Program-made: the position numbers and the translations under genes
In this document: positions 17,347 through 27,614 of the stretch, in pieces
Position numbering within the stretch: the first letter of the stretch is position 1
Layout of the letters: the number at the start of each line of letters is the position of its first letter
Assembly: GCF_041435335.1 (NCBI RefSeq)
Contig: NZ_CP108430.1
Span: forward strand, 4,309,501 to 4,373,500
Length of the DNA: 64,000 nucleotides
Direction of reading: 5' to 3'
From: Streptomyces sp. NBC_01283
GTDB lineage: Bacteria > Actinomycetota > Actinomycetes > Streptomycetales > Streptomycetaceae
Notes under the pieces: generated by a model
The model's input: the letters and a program-made list of their open reading frames with translations, nothing else
Told to the model about the DNA's origin: nothing
Database searches by the model: none

Positions 17347-19371
17347 TCAGCTCTCGGGGCGGTCTTCCTTGGTCACGTCGACCGGCGCGTCCGTCGGCCC
17401 CGCGGTGACCGCGGGGGTGGCGCCGTTCGAACCGTTCGTCAGTGACAGCTCCCGGGGGGAGAGCACCGGCGGACGGGTCGAGGGCGTGCGCCGCGAGGAA
17501 CCGGTCCACGCCGGACGAGCCGGACGCTTCACGATGCCGGCGAAGACCTCGGCGATCTGCTCCTTGTTGAGCGTCTCCTTCTCAAGGAGCTGGAGGACCA
17601 GGTTGTCGAGAACGTCGCGGTTCTCGACGAGGATCTCCCAGGCCTCGTTGTGCGCGGTCTCGATGAGCTTCTTGACCTCTTCGTCGACCAGCGCCGCGAC
17701 CTCTTCCGAGTAGTCGCGCGGGTGACCCATCTCGCGGCCGAGGAACGGCTCGGTGTTGTCACCGCCGAACTTGATCGCGCCGAGCCGCTCGGTCATGCCG
17801 TACTGCGTGACCATGGCCCGTGCGGTCGCGGTGGCCTTCTCGATGTCGTTCGCCGCGCCCGTCGTCGGGTCGTGGAAGACGAGCTCCTCGGCCGCGCGCC
17901 CGCCCAGCATGTACGCCAGCTGGTCGAGCATTTCGTTGCGCGTGGTCGAGTACTTGTCCTCGTCCGGCAGGACCATCGTGTAACCGAGGGCCCGGCCGCG
18001 CGACAGGATCGTGATCTTGTGGACCGGGTCCGAGTTGGGAGAAGCCGCCGCGACCAGGGCGTGTCCGCCCTCGTGGTACGCGGTGATCTTCTTCTCCTTG
18101 TCGGACATGATGCGCGTCCGCTTCTGCGGGCCCGCCACGACACGGTCGATCGCCTCGTCCAGCGAGTGGTTGTCGACCAGCTTCTTGTCACCGCGCGCCG
18201 TCAGGAGCGCCGCTTCGTTCAGCACGTTCGCCAGGTCGGCACCGGTGAAGCCGGGCGTACGCCTGGCCACCGCACCGAGGTCGACGTCCGGGGCGACCGG
18301 CTTGCCCTTCTGGTGAACCTTGAGGATCTCCAGACGGCCCTGCATGTCCGGGCGGTCGACCGCGATCTGACGGTCGAAACGGCCGGGGCGCAGGAGCGCC
18401 GGGTCGAGGATGTCGGGACGGTTCGTGGCGGCGATCAGAATGACGCCGCCCTTCACGTCGAAGCCGTCCATCTCGACGAGCAGCTGGTTCAGCGTCTGCT
18501 CGCGCTCGTCATGACCGCCGCCCATACCGGCACCGCGGTGCCGGCCGACGGCGTCGATCTCGTCGACGAAGACGATCGCCGGGGCGTTCGCCTTGGCCTG
18601 CTCGAAGAGGTCACGCACACGCGAGGCACCCACACCGACGAACATCTCGACGAAGTCGGAACCGGAGATCGAGTAGAACGGGACGCCGGCCTCACCCGCG
18701 ACAGCACGCGCGAGGAGCGTCTTGCCCGTTCCGGGCGGGCCGTACAGCAGTACGCCCTTGGGAATCTTGGCCCCGACGGCCTGGAACTTCGCCGGCTCCT
18801 GGAGGAACTCCTTGATCTCGTGGAGTTCTTCGACAGCCTCGTCCGACCCGGCCACATCGGAGAACGTCGTCTTCGGGGTGTCCTTGGTGATCAGCTTGGC
18901 CTTGGACTTCCCGAACTGCATGACCCGGGAGCCGCCGCCCTGCATCTGATTCATCAGGAACAGGAAGACAACGACGATGAGTACGAAGGGGAGCAGGGAG
19001 AGCAGGATGCCGACGAACGGGTTCTGCTTCGACGGCGAGACGGTGTAACCGTCCGGGATCTGCTTGTCCTGGTACTTGTCCTGCAAGGTCTTGGCGAGGG
19101 CGACACCCTGGTCGCCGATGTAACTCGCCTGGATCTTGCTGCTGTCCTTGACCTTCTGGCCATCCTTGAGCTCGACCTTGATGGTCTGCTCGTCACCGGT
19201 GGTGATCTTGGCGGACTCGACCTTGTTGTCGTTGATCGCCTGAACGACCTGGCCGGTGTCCACCGTTTTGTAGCCGCCGGACGAACCGACGACCTGCATC
19301 AACACGACCACGGCAAGGACGGCCAGCACGATCCACATGACTGGCCCACGGAAGTATCGCTTCACGTCCAT
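17347..19371 (-). CDS. ftsH: ATP-dependent zinc metalloprotease FtsH
   Basis: Membrane-bound AAA protease that degrades misfolded membrane proteins and short-lived regulators. I start it at the ATG at 19371 (MDVKRYFRG), giving 674 aa; an in-frame ATG at 19407 would add 12 residues. Membrane helices are at about 11-28 and 119-140 with an extracytoplasmic domain between. Walker A GPPGTGKT is at 211-218, Walker B at [10 protein letters not shown], the second region of homology at [20 protein letters not shown], and the protease site HEGGH at 433-437. A Thr/Arg/Pro-rich tail ends it. Confidence 0.96.
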   Translation of the reverse strand: MDVKRYFRGPVMWIVLAVLAVVVLMQVVGSSGGYKTVDTGQVVQAINDNKVESAKITTGDEQTIKVELKDGQKVKDSSKIQASYIGDQGVALAKTLQDKYQDKQIPDGYTVSPSKQNPFVGILLSLLPFVLIVVVFLFLMNQMQGGGSRVMQFGKSKAKLITKDTPKTTFSDVAGSDEAVEELHEIKEFLQEPAKFQAVGAKIPKGVLLYGPPGTGKTLLARAVAGEAGVPFYSISGSDFVEMFVGVGASRVRDLFEQAKANAPAIVFVDEIDAVGRHRGAGMGGGHDEREQTLNQLLVEMDGFDVKGGVILIAATNRPDILDPALLRPGRFDRQIAVDRPDMQGRLEILKVHQKGKPVAPDVDLGAVARRTPGFTGADLANVLNEAALLTARGDKKLVDNHSLDEAIDRVVAGPQKRTRIMSDKEKKITAYHEGGHALVAAASPNSDPVHKITILSRGRALGYTMVLPDEDKYSTTRNEMLDQLAYMLGGRAAEELVFHDPTTGAANDIEKATATARAMVTQYGMTERLGAIKFGGDNTEPFLGREMGHPRDYSEEVAALVDEEVKKLIETAHNEAWEILVENRDVLDNLVLQLLEKETLNKEQIAEVFAGIVKRPARPAWTGSSRRTPSTRPPVLSPRELSLTNGSNGATPAVTAGPTDAPVDVTKEDRPES

Positions 19372-19524
19372 CCATACGGAGCGATGACGCCCCGTCCCTC
19401 CTGCCATAGTGAGTTTGATAAAGACTGTTCTTCGGACGGTACCCCAGCATTGTCACCCGAAGCCGCACGGGACGGCTGACAAACCCGTCTTCGCATGCTT
19501 CAACGCGGGGAAACGGGTGAGGGT

Positions 19525-19554
19525 TCCCGGCCGCCTCCGTGGAGTTGGCCGGGA
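19525..19554 (-). terminator. Stem-loop after hpt
   Basis: TCCCGGCC (19525-19532) pairs with GGCCGGGA (19547-19554), and an inner CTCC/GGAG extends the fold. It begins about 10 bp past the hpt stop, in the gap before ftsH, and probably ends the tilS-hpt transcript. Confidence 0.6.
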
Positions 19555-19564
19555 GGTCCGGTGA

Positions 19565-20125
19565 TCAGCCGCCGTAGACGTGCGGAGCGAGGGTGCCGAC
19601 GAACGGCAGGTTGCGGTACTTCTCCGCGTAGTCCAGGCCGTACCCGATGACGAACTCGTTCGGGATGTCGAAGCCGACCCACTCCACGTCGATCGCGACC
19701 TTGGCCGCCTCGGGCTTGCGCAGCAGCGTGCACACCTTCAGCGACGCGGGCTCGCGCGAGCCGAGGTTGGAGAGCAGCCACGACAGCGTCAGGCCGGAGT
19801 CGATGATGTCCTCGACGATCAGGACGTGCTTGCCCTTGATGTCGGTGTCCAGGTCCTTGAGGATCCGCACGACACCGGAGGACTGGGTGCCCGCGCCGTA
19901 AGACGACACGGCCATCCAGTCCATGGTGAGCGGGGTGGACAGCGCACGCGCCAGGTCCGCCATGACCATCACCGCGCCCTTGAGCACACCGACGATCAGC
20001 AGGTCCTTGCCCGCGTACTCCGCGTCGATCTTCGCGGCCAGCTCAGCCAGCTTCGCGTCGATCTCTTCCTTGGTGATGAGCACCGACTGAAGGTCGGTGC
20101 CCATGTCTTTCGCGTCCACCCGCAT
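19565..20125 (-). CDS. hpt: Hypoxanthine phosphoribosyltransferase
   Basis: Salvages hypoxanthine and guanine with PRPP to IMP and GMP. The 186 aa contain [20 protein letters not shown], the PRPP-binding signature [14 protein letters not shown] and the purine-site [19 protein letters not shown]. The start is an ATG at 20125, with GTG one codon earlier and ATG at 20104 as alternatives. It follows tilS by 51 bp on the same strand, the tilS-hpt-ftsH order common in bacteria. Confidence 0.95.
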   Translation of the reverse strand: MRVDAKDMGTDLQSVLITKEEIDAKLAELAAKIDAEYAGKDLLIVGVLKGAVMVMADLARALSTPLTMDWMAVSSYGAGTQSSGVVRILKDLDTDIKGKHVLIVEDIIDSGLTLSWLLSNLGSREPASLKVCTLLRKPEAAKVAIDVEWVGFDIPNEFVIGYGLDYAEKYRNLPFVGTLAPHVYGG

Positions 20126-20176
20126 CACTTTCGGTCGTCCGTCACACCGGCTGCGCGGGGCCCGGGGACCCCTCGG

Positions 20177-21304
20177 TCAACAGCCTTGCCGGATCACCAG
20201 TCTGCCACCCTGGCGCTGGGCGACGACTTTGCCCGGGAGATTGATGGCTCCCTGGCCGCGCCAGCCCGTGATCAGCCGGTCCACCTCTTCGAGATGCCGG
20301 GCGAACAGCGCGCCTGCCGGGGCGCCCGCCTCGATGGCGGCGCGGCGCACGATGCGGCGGCGGACGGCGGGCGGCAGGGCGTAGAGCTTGGCGCACTCCA
20401 GGAGTCCCGCGGCGTCACGCACGGAAGCTTCCGCCTGTGCGGCCCAGTGGTCCAGGGCGTCGGCGTCATCCCGGGACAACTGGGCCGTACGGGCGAGTGC
20501 TTCCACGACGCCCTTGCCGAGCGCCTTCTCCAGGGCGGGCAGGCCTTCGTGCCGCAGCCGGGAGCGGGTGTAGGCGGGGTCGGTGTTGTGCGGGTCGTCC
20601 CAGACCGGCAGCGACTGGACCATGCAGGCCTTGCGGGCGGTCTGCCGGTCGATGTGCAGGAAGGGGCGGCGGTAGCGGCGGTCGGCGCCCGGGCCACCGG
20701 ACACGGCCGCCATCCCGGACAGGGAGCGGATGCCGGAGCCACGGGCGAGGCCGAGCAGGACGGTCTCCGCCTGGTCGTCGCGGGTGTGGCCGAGCAGGAT
20801 CGCGGCGGCGCCGTGGCGCTCGGCGACGGCGTCCAGTGCGCCGTACCTCGCGTCGCGGGCCGCGGCTTCGGGGCCGCCGTCCCGGCCGACGTCGACGGCG
20901 ACGGACTCGATCGGGTCCAGGCCGAGGGCGGTGAGCCGCACGACGACCTCGGCGGCGCGCAGTTCGGACCCGTCCTGCAGTCCGTGGTCGACGGTGACGC
21001 CGCCGGCGCGGATGCCGAGCTTCGGGGCCTCGAAGGCGAGGGCGGAGGCGAGCGCCATGGAGTCCGCGCCGCCGGAGCACGCGACCAGCACGAGTGGCGA
21101 CGTGGCCTGCTCGCGTGGAGGGTGAGGGGGAGCGGAGTGAACGGGGAGAGCGGGGCGTGCGGGAACGTGCTCGGGGGTGCGCTGTGCTTCCGGGCGCCTC
21201 AGGTCGGCGCGCTGGGTGTCGGTGCGCTGTACGTCGGTCAGTACGTCGTGGAGTACGCGGCGGACCGCCAGGCGTATCGCCGCGACCGCAGGATGGGGAC
21301 CCAT
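20177..21304 (-). CDS. tilS: tRNA(Ile)-lysidine synthase
   Basis: Changes C34 of tRNA-Ile(CAU) to lysidine so that it reads AUA. The PP-loop SGGADS is at residues 77-82 and is preceded by strand [17 protein letters not shown] and the SRLRHEGLP block follow. At 375 aa it is a short actinobacterial form. About 45 residues rich in Arg, Pro and Gln (26-68) separate the N-terminal helix from the P-loop, more than in E. coli TilS. It is the first gene of the tilS-hpt run. Confidence 0.93.
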   Translation of the reverse strand: MGPHPAVAAIRLAVRRVLHDVLTDVQRTDTQRADLRRPEAQRTPEHVPARPALPVHSAPPHPPREQATSPLVLVACSGGADSMALASALAFEAPKLGIRAGGVTVDHGLQDGSELRAAEVVVRLTALGLDPIESVAVDVGRDGGPEAAARDARYGALDAVAERHGAAAILLGHTRDDQAETVLLGLARGSGIRSLSGMAAVSGGPGADRRYRRPFLHIDRQTARKACMVQSLPVWDDPHNTDPAYTRSRLRHEGLPALEKALGKGVVEALARTAQLSRDDADALDHWAAQAEASVRDAAGLLECAKLYALPPAVRRRIVRRAAIEAGAPAGALFARHLEEVDRLITGWRGQGAINLPGKVVAQRQGGRLVIRQGC

Positions 21305-21540
21305 GTCCGGTTCCCTTCATGAAGTTCGGGGGTGAGCCTCGGACCTGTCACTCAGGACCACACTCGGGAGATCGGGCCTCAGGCAGATCCCACGAGGTTA
21401 GTCACTCAGAGTGTGTCGATGGTGACAGAGCCGAGCCGTTCCCCGAGCATTGCACGCCTACCCATGGCTCACGGTCCCTCGGACGGGTGATTGCGGGGGC
21501 GTTCTCCTGCCATCGGCCGCAACTCGCTCCCCTGCTTCCC

Positions 21541-22659
21541 TCACTCTCCCTTACGGTGCACCCGCGCGACCCAGTCCGCCGGTTTGGCGATCTCCGACTT
21601 GGTGGGCAGCGTGTTCGGCGAAGTCCAGACCCGGTTGAAGCCGTCCATACCGACCTCGCCGACGACCGCGCGCACGAAACGCTCGCCGTCGCGGTATTGG
21701 CGCAATTTCGCGTCGAGGCCGAGCAGCTTGCGCAGCGCCTGGTCAAGGCGGCTCGCCCCGCGGGCCCTGCGCTGCTGGAATTTCTCGCGGATCTCGTTGA
21801 CGGAAGGCACCACGTCGGGTCCTACGCCGTCCATCACGAAGTCCGCGTGGCCCTCCAGGAGCGACATCACTGCCGTGAGCCGGCCGAGGATCTCGCGCTG
21901 GGCGGGGGTCTGGACGAGCTCCACGATGGAGCGGCCCCCGTCGTCCTCCTCGCCCTCGGGCCGGCCGCCCGCGAGGGACTGGGCCGCTTCCCTGATGCGC
22001 TCGAGGACCGTCATCGGGTCGACTTCGGTCTCCGAGAGAAACGACTGGATCTCACCTTCGAGGTGGTCCCGCAGCCAGGGCACGGCGGAGAACTGGGTGC
22101 GGTGCGTCTCCTCGTGCAGGCACACCCAGAGCCTGAAGTCATGGGGGTCCACGTCGAGTTCGCGCTCGACGTGCACGATGTTCGGGGCCACCAGGAGGAG
22201 CCTGCCGCCGCCGTGCTCCCCCGCCGGGAGGTCGCGGGTGGCCGGGGCGAAGGTCTCGTACTGCCCGAGGACGCGGGAGGCGAGGAAGGAGAGCAGCATC
22301 CCCAGCTCCACGCCGGTCACCTTGCCGCCGACCGCTCCGAGCACGGCACCGCCGGGGCCGCCGCGCCGGTCCTGCATCTTCTCCAGAAGGGGTTTGAGGA
22401 TCTCCCGGAACCCGGCGACGTTCGCCCGGATCCACCCGGCCCGGTCGACGACGAGCACCGGGGTGTCGTGGGTGTCCTCCGTGCCCATCCCGGTGAAGGA
22501 ACGGACGTGCTCCTCCGAGGACTTCGCATGCTTTCGGAGCTCGGCGACGATGGCCCGCGCCTCGTCCCGGCTCACTTCTGGACCCGGCCGAACGAGCCGG
22601 GTCGCGGTCGCCACCGCGAGATTCCAGTCGACCATCTCCGCACCACCGATGCTCGTCAT
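21541..22659 (-). CDS. Zinc-dependent metalloprotease (DUF2342/zincin-like)
   Basis: A 372-aa protein of the actinobacterial DUF2342 family, sometimes labelled coenzyme F420 biosynthesis-associated. The zinc site is WVCLHEETHRTQF (HEETH), with a downstream Glu-rich helix EGHADFVMDG probably giving the third ligand. No signal peptide is seen, so it is probably cytosolic. It lies between dacB-type and tilS genes on the same strand, a common actinobacterial order. The substrate is unknown. Confidence 0.85.
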   Translation of the reverse strand: MTSIGGAEMVDWNLAVATATRLVRPGPEVSRDEARAIVAELRKHAKSSEEHVRSFTGMGTEDTHDTPVLVVDRAGWIRANVAGFREILKPLLEKMQDRRGGPGGAVLGAVGGKVTGVELGMLLSFLASRVLGQYETFAPATRDLPAGEHGGGRLLLVAPNIVHVERELDVDPHDFRLWVCLHEETHRTQFSAVPWLRDHLEGEIQSFLSETEVDPMTVLERIREAAQSLAGGRPEGEEDDGGRSIVELVQTPAQREILGRLTAVMSLLEGHADFVMDGVGPDVVPSVNEIREKFQQRRARGASRLDQALRKLLGLDAKLRQYRDGERFVRAVVGEVGMDGFNRVWTSPNTLPTKSEIAKPADWVARVHRKGE

Positions 22660-22800
22660 GCGTCAACGGTACGTGGTCGGCCCCGCCCGCGGAGGGGGTT
22701 GAACCCCGAGATTGCCCCCATCTCCGGGCCCACAGAGCTCAGCGGCCTCCGTGGGACCCGGCCGGAGGCAGGGGGCCGAATCGGTGAAGCCCGGCGGGGT

Positions 22801-24375
22801 TCAGCGGCAGCCGCACTTCGCCACCGCCGATGCCATCTGGTCCAGTGCCGCCTGGGCCGCCTTGGGGTCCGTCGTGCCCGTGGTCATGAAGGCGAAGACC
22901 AGGAGGCGGCCCTCCGCGTCCACGACCGTGCCCGCGAGGGTGTTCACGCCCGTCAGGGTGCCGGTCTTGGCGCGGACGACGCCGGTGCCCGGGGAGTTCT
23001 TGGGGTAGCGGTCGACCAGGGTGCCCGTGAAGCCCGCCACGGGCAGGCCCGTCACCACCGAGCGCAGTTCGGGGTGGGCGGGGTCGGCGGCGCGGGCCAG
23101 GAGCGCCGCGAGCAGCTCGGCCGAGCTGCGGTCGGCGCGGTCCAGGCCGCTGCCATCGGCGAACTTCGTCCCGGCAAGCGGCAGCTCCGCCTTCTTGAGC
23201 TGGGCGTCGATCGCCTTGCCCGCGCCGTCGAAGCTCACCGGCTCCTTCGAGGCGAGCGCCGTCTGGCGGGCCAGCGCCTCGGCGATGTCGTTGTCGCTGT
23301 GCGTCAGCATCCGCTCGACGAGCGCCGAGAGCGGCGGGGACTCGACCTTGGCGAGGGACTCGGCACCGCCGCTCGCCTTGGAGGGGCCGGGGTCCTTCTT
23401 GTCCTTGGTGCCGGTCTCGATGCCCTCCTTCTTCAGGAGGTCGGCGAACTTCTTCGCCGCGTCGCCCGCCGGGTCGCCCGAGCGCGGGGCGGGGCCGCTG
23501 GAGGAGTCGTCGAGGCGGCCCTCGTCGGCCATCAGGGCGCTGACCAGGGTGAGGTTCTCGTTCGGGCCGATGGGGTGCTGCGCCTCCCCCGCGTAGAGCG
23601 AGGTGTCGTACGTCAGGGTCACCTTGTCGGCGCCGCGGTCCTTCAGGGCGCGCGCGGTGTCCTCGGCCAGCTCGCGCAGGCTCGCGGCGCTTCCCGCGTA
23701 GGGGCCGTCCTTGCGGGCGGTGAGCGTGGGGTCGCCGCCTCCGACCAGGACGACCTCCTTCGAGTCCGGCTCGATGACCGTCTTCGTGGTGATGCGGTGA
23801 TCCGCCCCCGCCGAGGTCAGCGCCGCGACCGCCGTGGCGATCTTGGTGGTGGACGCGGGCGTGAGGGCGTCGCCGCCGCCCCTGCCGTAGACCTGCCGCC
23901 CGGTGCCCGCGTCGATCACGACCGCCGAGCGCTCGGGGCCGAGCGCCCCGGCCTTCAGGAGCGGGTCGAGGACGCCCGCGAGCGCCTTGGCGTCCGGAGC
24001 GGGCGCCGAGCCGCCGTGCGCGGACCCCGCGGGCACCCCGAGCCCTCTGAGCACGGACGGGGCACTCGGAGGGGCCGCGGGCGCCCGTCCGGACGTACGA
24101 CCGCCGTGATCTGTGCCACCCCCGGCCTCCTGGGAGGCCGCCCAGTCCCGCTCGGCCGTACGCTGACCGGAGGAGTCCCAGGGGCCGGCCGCGGCCACCG
24201 CACCGGCCGCGATCGCGAGTCCGACGGTGGCGGCACCCGCCGTGAGCTGCCAGGTCTTGAGCTTCACCGGAGTTCTGAGAGCGGCAGGGATCTTGGGCGC
24301 CGGAGGCTTGGGAAGCTGCCGCAACAGCCCCCGAACCTGCTGCCGGGTCTGCTGCCAAGGCTTGAGCTCGGGCAC
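22801..24375 (-). CDS. dacB: D-alanyl-D-alanine carboxypeptidase/endopeptidase (PBP4 class, S13)
   Basis: Trims the terminal D-Ala of peptidoglycan stem peptides outside the membrane. The 524 aa have a Pro-rich cytosolic lead, one membrane anchor (about 43-63), an Ala/Gly/Pro linker and the S13 domain. The catalytic motifs are all present: STTK (Ser175, Lys178), SDN (360-362) and KTG (470-472). The start is GTG at 24375. A 7-bp stem (22745-22751 with 22763-22769) after the stop may terminate it. It is divergent from ppa. Confidence 0.93.
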   Translation of the reverse strand: MPELKPWQQTRQQVRGLLRQLPKPPAPKIPAALRTPVKLKTWQLTAGAATVGLAIAAGAVAAAGPWDSSGQRTAERDWAASQEAGGGTDHGGRTSGRAPAAPPSAPSVLRGLGVPAGSAHGGSAPAPDAKALAGVLDPLLKAGALGPERSAVVIDAGTGRQVYGRGGGDALTPASTTKIATAVAALTSAGADHRITTKTVIEPDSKEVVLVGGGDPTLTARKDGPYAGSAASLRELAEDTARALKDRGADKVTLTYDTSLYAGEAQHPIGPNENLTLVSALMADEGRLDDSSSGPAPRSGDPAGDAAKKFADLLKKEGIETGTKDKKDPGPSKASGGAESLAKVESPPLSALVERMLTHSDNDIAEALARQTALASKEPVSFDGAGKAIDAQLKKAELPLAGTKFADGSGLDRADRSSAELLAALLARAADPAHPELRSVVTGLPVAGFTGTLVDRYPKNSPGTGVVRAKTGTLTGVNTLAGTVVDAEGRLLVFAFMTTGTTDPKAAQAALDQMASAVAKCGCR

Positions 24376-24460
24376 GACGACCAGCCCCTTTCGCGATCAC
24401 ACATCTGCGTGAGGGACACTTAACCACCCGAAGTATGTGCTGATCATGGAGGAGCCACCC

Positions 24461-24949
24461 GTGGAGTTCGACGTCACCATCGAGATTCCGAAGGGTTCGC
24501 GGAACAAGTACGAGGTGGACCACGAGACCGGCCGGATCCGCTTGGACCGTCGCCTCTTCACGTCGACCAGCTACCCCGCTGACTACGGATTCGTCGAGAA
24601 CACCCTCGGCGAGGACGGTGACCCGCTGGACGCCCTCGTCATCCTGGACGAGCCGACCTTCCCGGGCTGCCTCATCAAGTGCCGCGCGATCGGCATGTTC
24701 CGGATGACCGACGAGGCGGGCGGCGACGACAAGCTGCTCTGCGTACCGGCGTCCGACCCGCGCGTGGAGCACCTGCGCGACATCCACCACGTCTCCGAGT
24801 TCGACCGCCTGGAGATCCAGCACTTCTTCGAGGTCTACAAGGACCTGGAGCCCGGCAAGTCCGTCGAGGGCGCCGACTGGGTCGGCCGCGCGGACGCCGA
24901 GGCCGAGATCGAGAAGTCGTACAAGCGCGCGGAGGCCCAGGGCCACTGA
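24461..24949 (+). CDS. ppa: Inorganic pyrophosphatase
   Basis: Hydrolyses pyrophosphate to drive biosynthesis. This is the soluble family I enzyme of 162 aa. Key motifs are [22 protein letters not shown] and the metal-binding signature [10 protein letters not shown]. The GTG at 24461 is preceded by GGAGGAG at a 6-base spacing, which decides the start. It is divergent from dacB. Confidence 0.97.
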   Translation: MEFDVTIEIPKGSRNKYEVDHETGRIRLDRRLFTSTSYPADYGFVENTLGEDGDPLDALVILDEPTFPGCLIKCRAIGMFRMTDEAGGDDKLLCVPASDPRVEHLRDIHHVSEFDRLEIQHFFEVYKDLEPGKSVEGADWVGRADAEAEIEKSYKRAEAQGH

Positions 24950-24979
24950 GTGCCCCTGCATCCCCGCAGTGCCTCTGAG

Positions 24980-25015
24980 CGGGCCGCGTGATCTTCACCA
25001 GGACCACGCGGCCCG
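24980..25015 (+). terminator. Terminator hairpin after ppa
   Basis: An 11-bp perfect stem, CGGGCCGCGTG with CACGCGGCCCG, around a 14-base loop, 31 bp past the ppa stop. No long T-run follows, as is common in high-GC genomes. Confidence 0.75.
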
Positions 25016-25081
25016 TTCGCGTATCTGTGCGCATACTGTTCGTACTGGAGGTGCACAAGGTACGTATGTGGGAGCGAGGCA

Positions 25082-26761
25082 GTGAAAGTGGCTGACCAGG
25101 AGGCCGAAGACCGCAAGCCACAGTCGGACGAGGCACGGAGTGCGTTCACTCAGCCCACCGGCGTGATGCAGCAGCCACCGGCGCCCGAGGACGAGTCGCA
25201 GACGACCTCCGAGTTCGCGATCCCGACCGGTCTGCCGAATCCTTCGTCGACCACACAGGAGACGGAGAAGTCGGCGTTCACCACGCCGCACACCTACAGC
25301 TCCCGCAACGCCCCGCCGGCCTTCACGCCACCGCACGGCATACCCCTGGTGAAACTCACCAAGGAGACGCCCTGGCAGGACCAGATGCGCACGATGCTGC
25401 GCATGCCGGTCGCCGAACGGCCCACTCCGGAGGCCTCGCAGAAGCACGAGGACGAGTCCGGTCCCGCCGTGCCGCGCGTGCTCGACCTGACGCTGCGTAT
25501 CGGCGAGCTGCTCCTTGCGGGCGGCGAGGGCGCCGAGGACGTGGAGGCGGCGATGTTCGCCGTCTGCCGCAGTTACGGCCTCGACCGCTGCGAGCCCACC
25601 GTCACGTTCACGCTCCTGTCGATCTCGCACCAGCCCTCGCTGGTGGACGATCCGGTCACGGCCTCCAGGACGGTACGCCGCCGGGGCACCGACTACACCC
25701 GTCTGGCGGCGGTCTTCCAGCTGGTGGACGACATCAGCGACACGGACATCGACGTCTCCCTGGAGGAGGCCTACCGCCGTCTGGCTGCGATCCGCCGTAA
25801 CCGCCACCCCTACCCCGGCTGGGCGCTCACCGCGGCCGGCGGGCTGCTCGCGGGCTCGGCCTCCGTGCTCGTCGGCGGTGGCGCCCTGGTCTTCCTGGTC
25901 GCGGCGTTCGGCGCGATGCTCGGCGACCGGCTCGCCTGGCTGTGCGCGGGCCGCGGGCTGCCGGAGTTCTACCAGTTCGTGGGCGCCGCGATGCCGCCCG
26001 CCGCGATGGGCGTCACGCTCAGCCTCGTGCACTCGCAGGAGGTCAACGCCTCCGCGGTGATCACCGGTGGGCTGTTCGCCCTGATCCCGGGGCGGGCCCT
26101 GGTGGCCGGTGTCCAGGACGGTCTGACCGGCTACTACATCACGGCGGCCGCCCGCCTCCTGGAGGTCTGCTATCTCGTCGTGGGCATCGTCTGCGGCGTG
26201 CTGCTCGTCCTGTCGCTCGGCGTGATGCTCGACGCGACGAGCCTGCAGCCCGAGACGGCGTTCGTGGCGACCGATTCGCGCCCGGTGATCCAGATCCTGG
26301 CGTCGATGGCGCTGAGTCTCGCCTTCGCGATACTGCTCCAGCAGGAACGTCACACCGTGCTCATCGTGACCCTGAACGGCGGCATCGCCTGGGTCATGTA
26401 CGGGGCGCTCGCCCAGACGTCGATCGCGCTCTCGCCGGTGGCGGCGACGGCCGTAGCCGCCGGGCTCGTGGGCCTGTTCGGCCAGCTCTTCTCGCGCTAC
26501 CGCTTCGCTTCTTCACTGCCGTACGTCACCGCGGCCATCGGCCCGCTGCTGCCCGGTAGCGCGACGTACTTCGGTCTGCTGGCCCTTGCCCAGAACGACA
26601 TGAACACGGGCATCAACTCGCTCACCAAGGCGGCGGCGACGGCGCTGGCCATCGCGATCGGCGTGAACCTGGGCAGCGAGGTCTCGCGCATGATCCTCAA
26701 GATCCCGGGCGCGACCACCGCGGCGAACCGCCGTGCGGCGAAGCGGACCCGAGGCTTCTGA
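25082..26761 (+). CDS. Threonine/serine exporter family protein (ThrE-like)
   Basis: An inner-membrane exporter of the ThrE/PrmA family, 559 aa. The first ~130 residues are hydrophilic and low in complexity, with repeated AFTxP peptides. A soluble domain (about 135-240) starts LDLTLRIGELLLAGGEGAED, the DUF1212 opening. About ten membrane helices follow, covering both halves of the ThrE fold (DUF1212 and DUF3815). The GTG at 25082 and one at 25088 are both possible; GCGAGG favours the latter slightly. The substrate may be Thr, Ser or another small metabolite. Confidence 0.85.
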   Translation: MKVADQEAEDRKPQSDEARSAFTQPTGVMQQPPAPEDESQTTSEFAIPTGLPNPSSTTQETEKSAFTTPHTYSSRNAPPAFTPPHGIPLVKLTKETPWQDQMRTMLRMPVAERPTPEASQKHEDESGPAVPRVLDLTLRIGELLLAGGEGAEDVEAAMFAVCRSYGLDRCEPTVTFTLLSISHQPSLVDDPVTASRTVRRRGTDYTRLAAVFQLVDDISDTDIDVSLEEAYRRLAAIRRNRHPYPGWALTAAGGLLAGSASVLVGGGALVFLVAAFGAMLGDRLAWLCAGRGLPEFYQFVGAAMPPAAMGVTLSLVHSQEVNASAVITGGLFALIPGRALVAGVQDGLTGYYITAAARLLEVCYLVVGIVCGVLLVLSLGVMLDATSLQPETAFVATDSRPVIQILASMALSLAFAILLQQERHTVLIVTLNGGIAWVMYGALAQTSIALSPVAATAVAAGLVGLFGQLFSRYRFASSLPYVTAAIGPLLPGSATYFGLLALAQNDMNTGINSLTKAAATALAIAIGVNLGSEVSRMILKIPGATTAANRRAAKRTRGF

Positions 26762-26785
26762 CCCCGGGTCCCACCGGCTTCCGCG

Positions 26786-27478
26786 CTAGCGCTTGGCGTG
26801 CCGGCCGCGGGAGGCCGGGGCCGCACCGGGGGTCTCGCCCTCGGCCGCGGCGGCCTTCTTGGACTTGCTGCGCGCCCGCAGGAACTCGATCGCGATCGGC
26901 ACCACCGAGATCAGGACGATCAGGATGAGGATCGCCTCGATGTTCTTGTGCACGAAGTCGACGTTGCCCAGCCAGGCGCCGAGCATCGTCACGCCCGCGC
27001 CCCACAGGACGCCGCCGATGATGTTGAACGTGATGAACGAGCGGTACCGCATGCCGCTGACGCCCGCGATGATCGGCGTGAACGTCCGCACGATGGGCAC
27101 GAAGCGGGCCAGGACCAGGGACTTCGGGCCGTACTTCTCGAAGAACTCGTGGGCCTTGACCACGTTCTCCTGCTTGAACAGCTTGGAGTCCGGGCGGTTG
27201 AAGAGGGAGGGTCCGACCTTCTTGCCGAAGAGGTAGCCCGCCTGGTCGCCGAGGATCGCGGCGATGCAGATGAGGACGACGCAGAGCCAGAGCGGGAAGT
27301 CGAGCTGCTTCGTCGTGATCAGCAGCCCCGTCGTGAACAGCAGCGAGTCGCCCGGCAGGAAGAAGCCGATGAGCAGACCCGACTCGGCGAAGACGATCGC
27401 GAGCAGACCCCAGACCCCGAACGTGTTCAGGAGGTAATCCGGATCCAGCCAGCTAGGTCCGAGCGCAAGCGTCGTCAC
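26786..27478 (-). CDS. DedA family membrane protein
   Basis: A 230-aa protein of the DedA/VTT family, thought to flip lipid carriers or phospholipids across the membrane. Typical motifs are FAESGLLIGFFLPGDSLLFT near residue 30 and the conserved Arg block ARFVPIVRTFTPIIAGVSGM near 122-141. There are four to five hydrophobic segments and a basic Lys/Ala-rich tail. Start is GTG. It converges on the ThrE-like gene and is divergent from the YbjQ-like gene. Confidence 0.9.
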   Translation of the reverse strand: MTTLALGPSWLDPDYLLNTFGVWGLLAIVFAESGLLIGFFLPGDSLLFTTGLLITTKQLDFPLWLCVVLICIAAILGDQAGYLFGKKVGPSLFNRPDSKLFKQENVVKAHEFFEKYGPKSLVLARFVPIVRTFTPIIAGVSGMRYRSFITFNIIGGVLWGAGVTMLGAWLGNVDFVHKNIEAILILIVLISVVPIAIEFLRARSKSKKAAAAEGETPGAAPASRGRHAKR

Positions 27479-27570
27479 GGTTCGGGACTCCTGAGGGTGA
27501 GAGGGCGATGCGGCGGGGGTGGCCGCCCAAAGCTATCAACGCGAGGTGAAGCGCCCAGGTTCCACGGTTC

Positions 27571-27601
27571 CCCCCAGGGTGCACTGTGCGTGATCTGGGG
27601 G
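27571..27601 (+). promoter_or_regulatory. Leader hairpin that can mask the ribosome-binding site of the YbjQ-like gene
   Basis: CCCCCAG (27571-27577) pairs with CTGGGGG (27595-27601). The GGGGGAAAG just before the ATG at 27615 is the only good ribosome-binding site and is partly inside the stem. Translational control is possible; the signal is unknown. Confidence 0.35.
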
Positions 27602-27614
27602 AAAGCTGTGTGCC

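Noticed and set aside
17975..19125. TTA (bldA-dependent) codons in ftsH and other minus-strand genes
   Set aside because: The TAA/TTA trinucleotides I checked in ftsH, dedA, the XRE gene and rpmE2 fall across Tyr codons (xxT TAC), not in frame. I did not find an in-frame TTA in the window, but the check was by eye.
17650..19479. 609-codon open frame antisense to ftsH
   Set aside because: It mirrors the GC-rich codon pattern of ftsH on the other strand, lacks any recognisable domain and has no ribosome-binding site.
21094..24423. 1109-codon open frame on + across tilS, metalloprotease and dacB
   Set aside because: Runs across three well-supported minus-strand genes; it is a third-position GC shadow.
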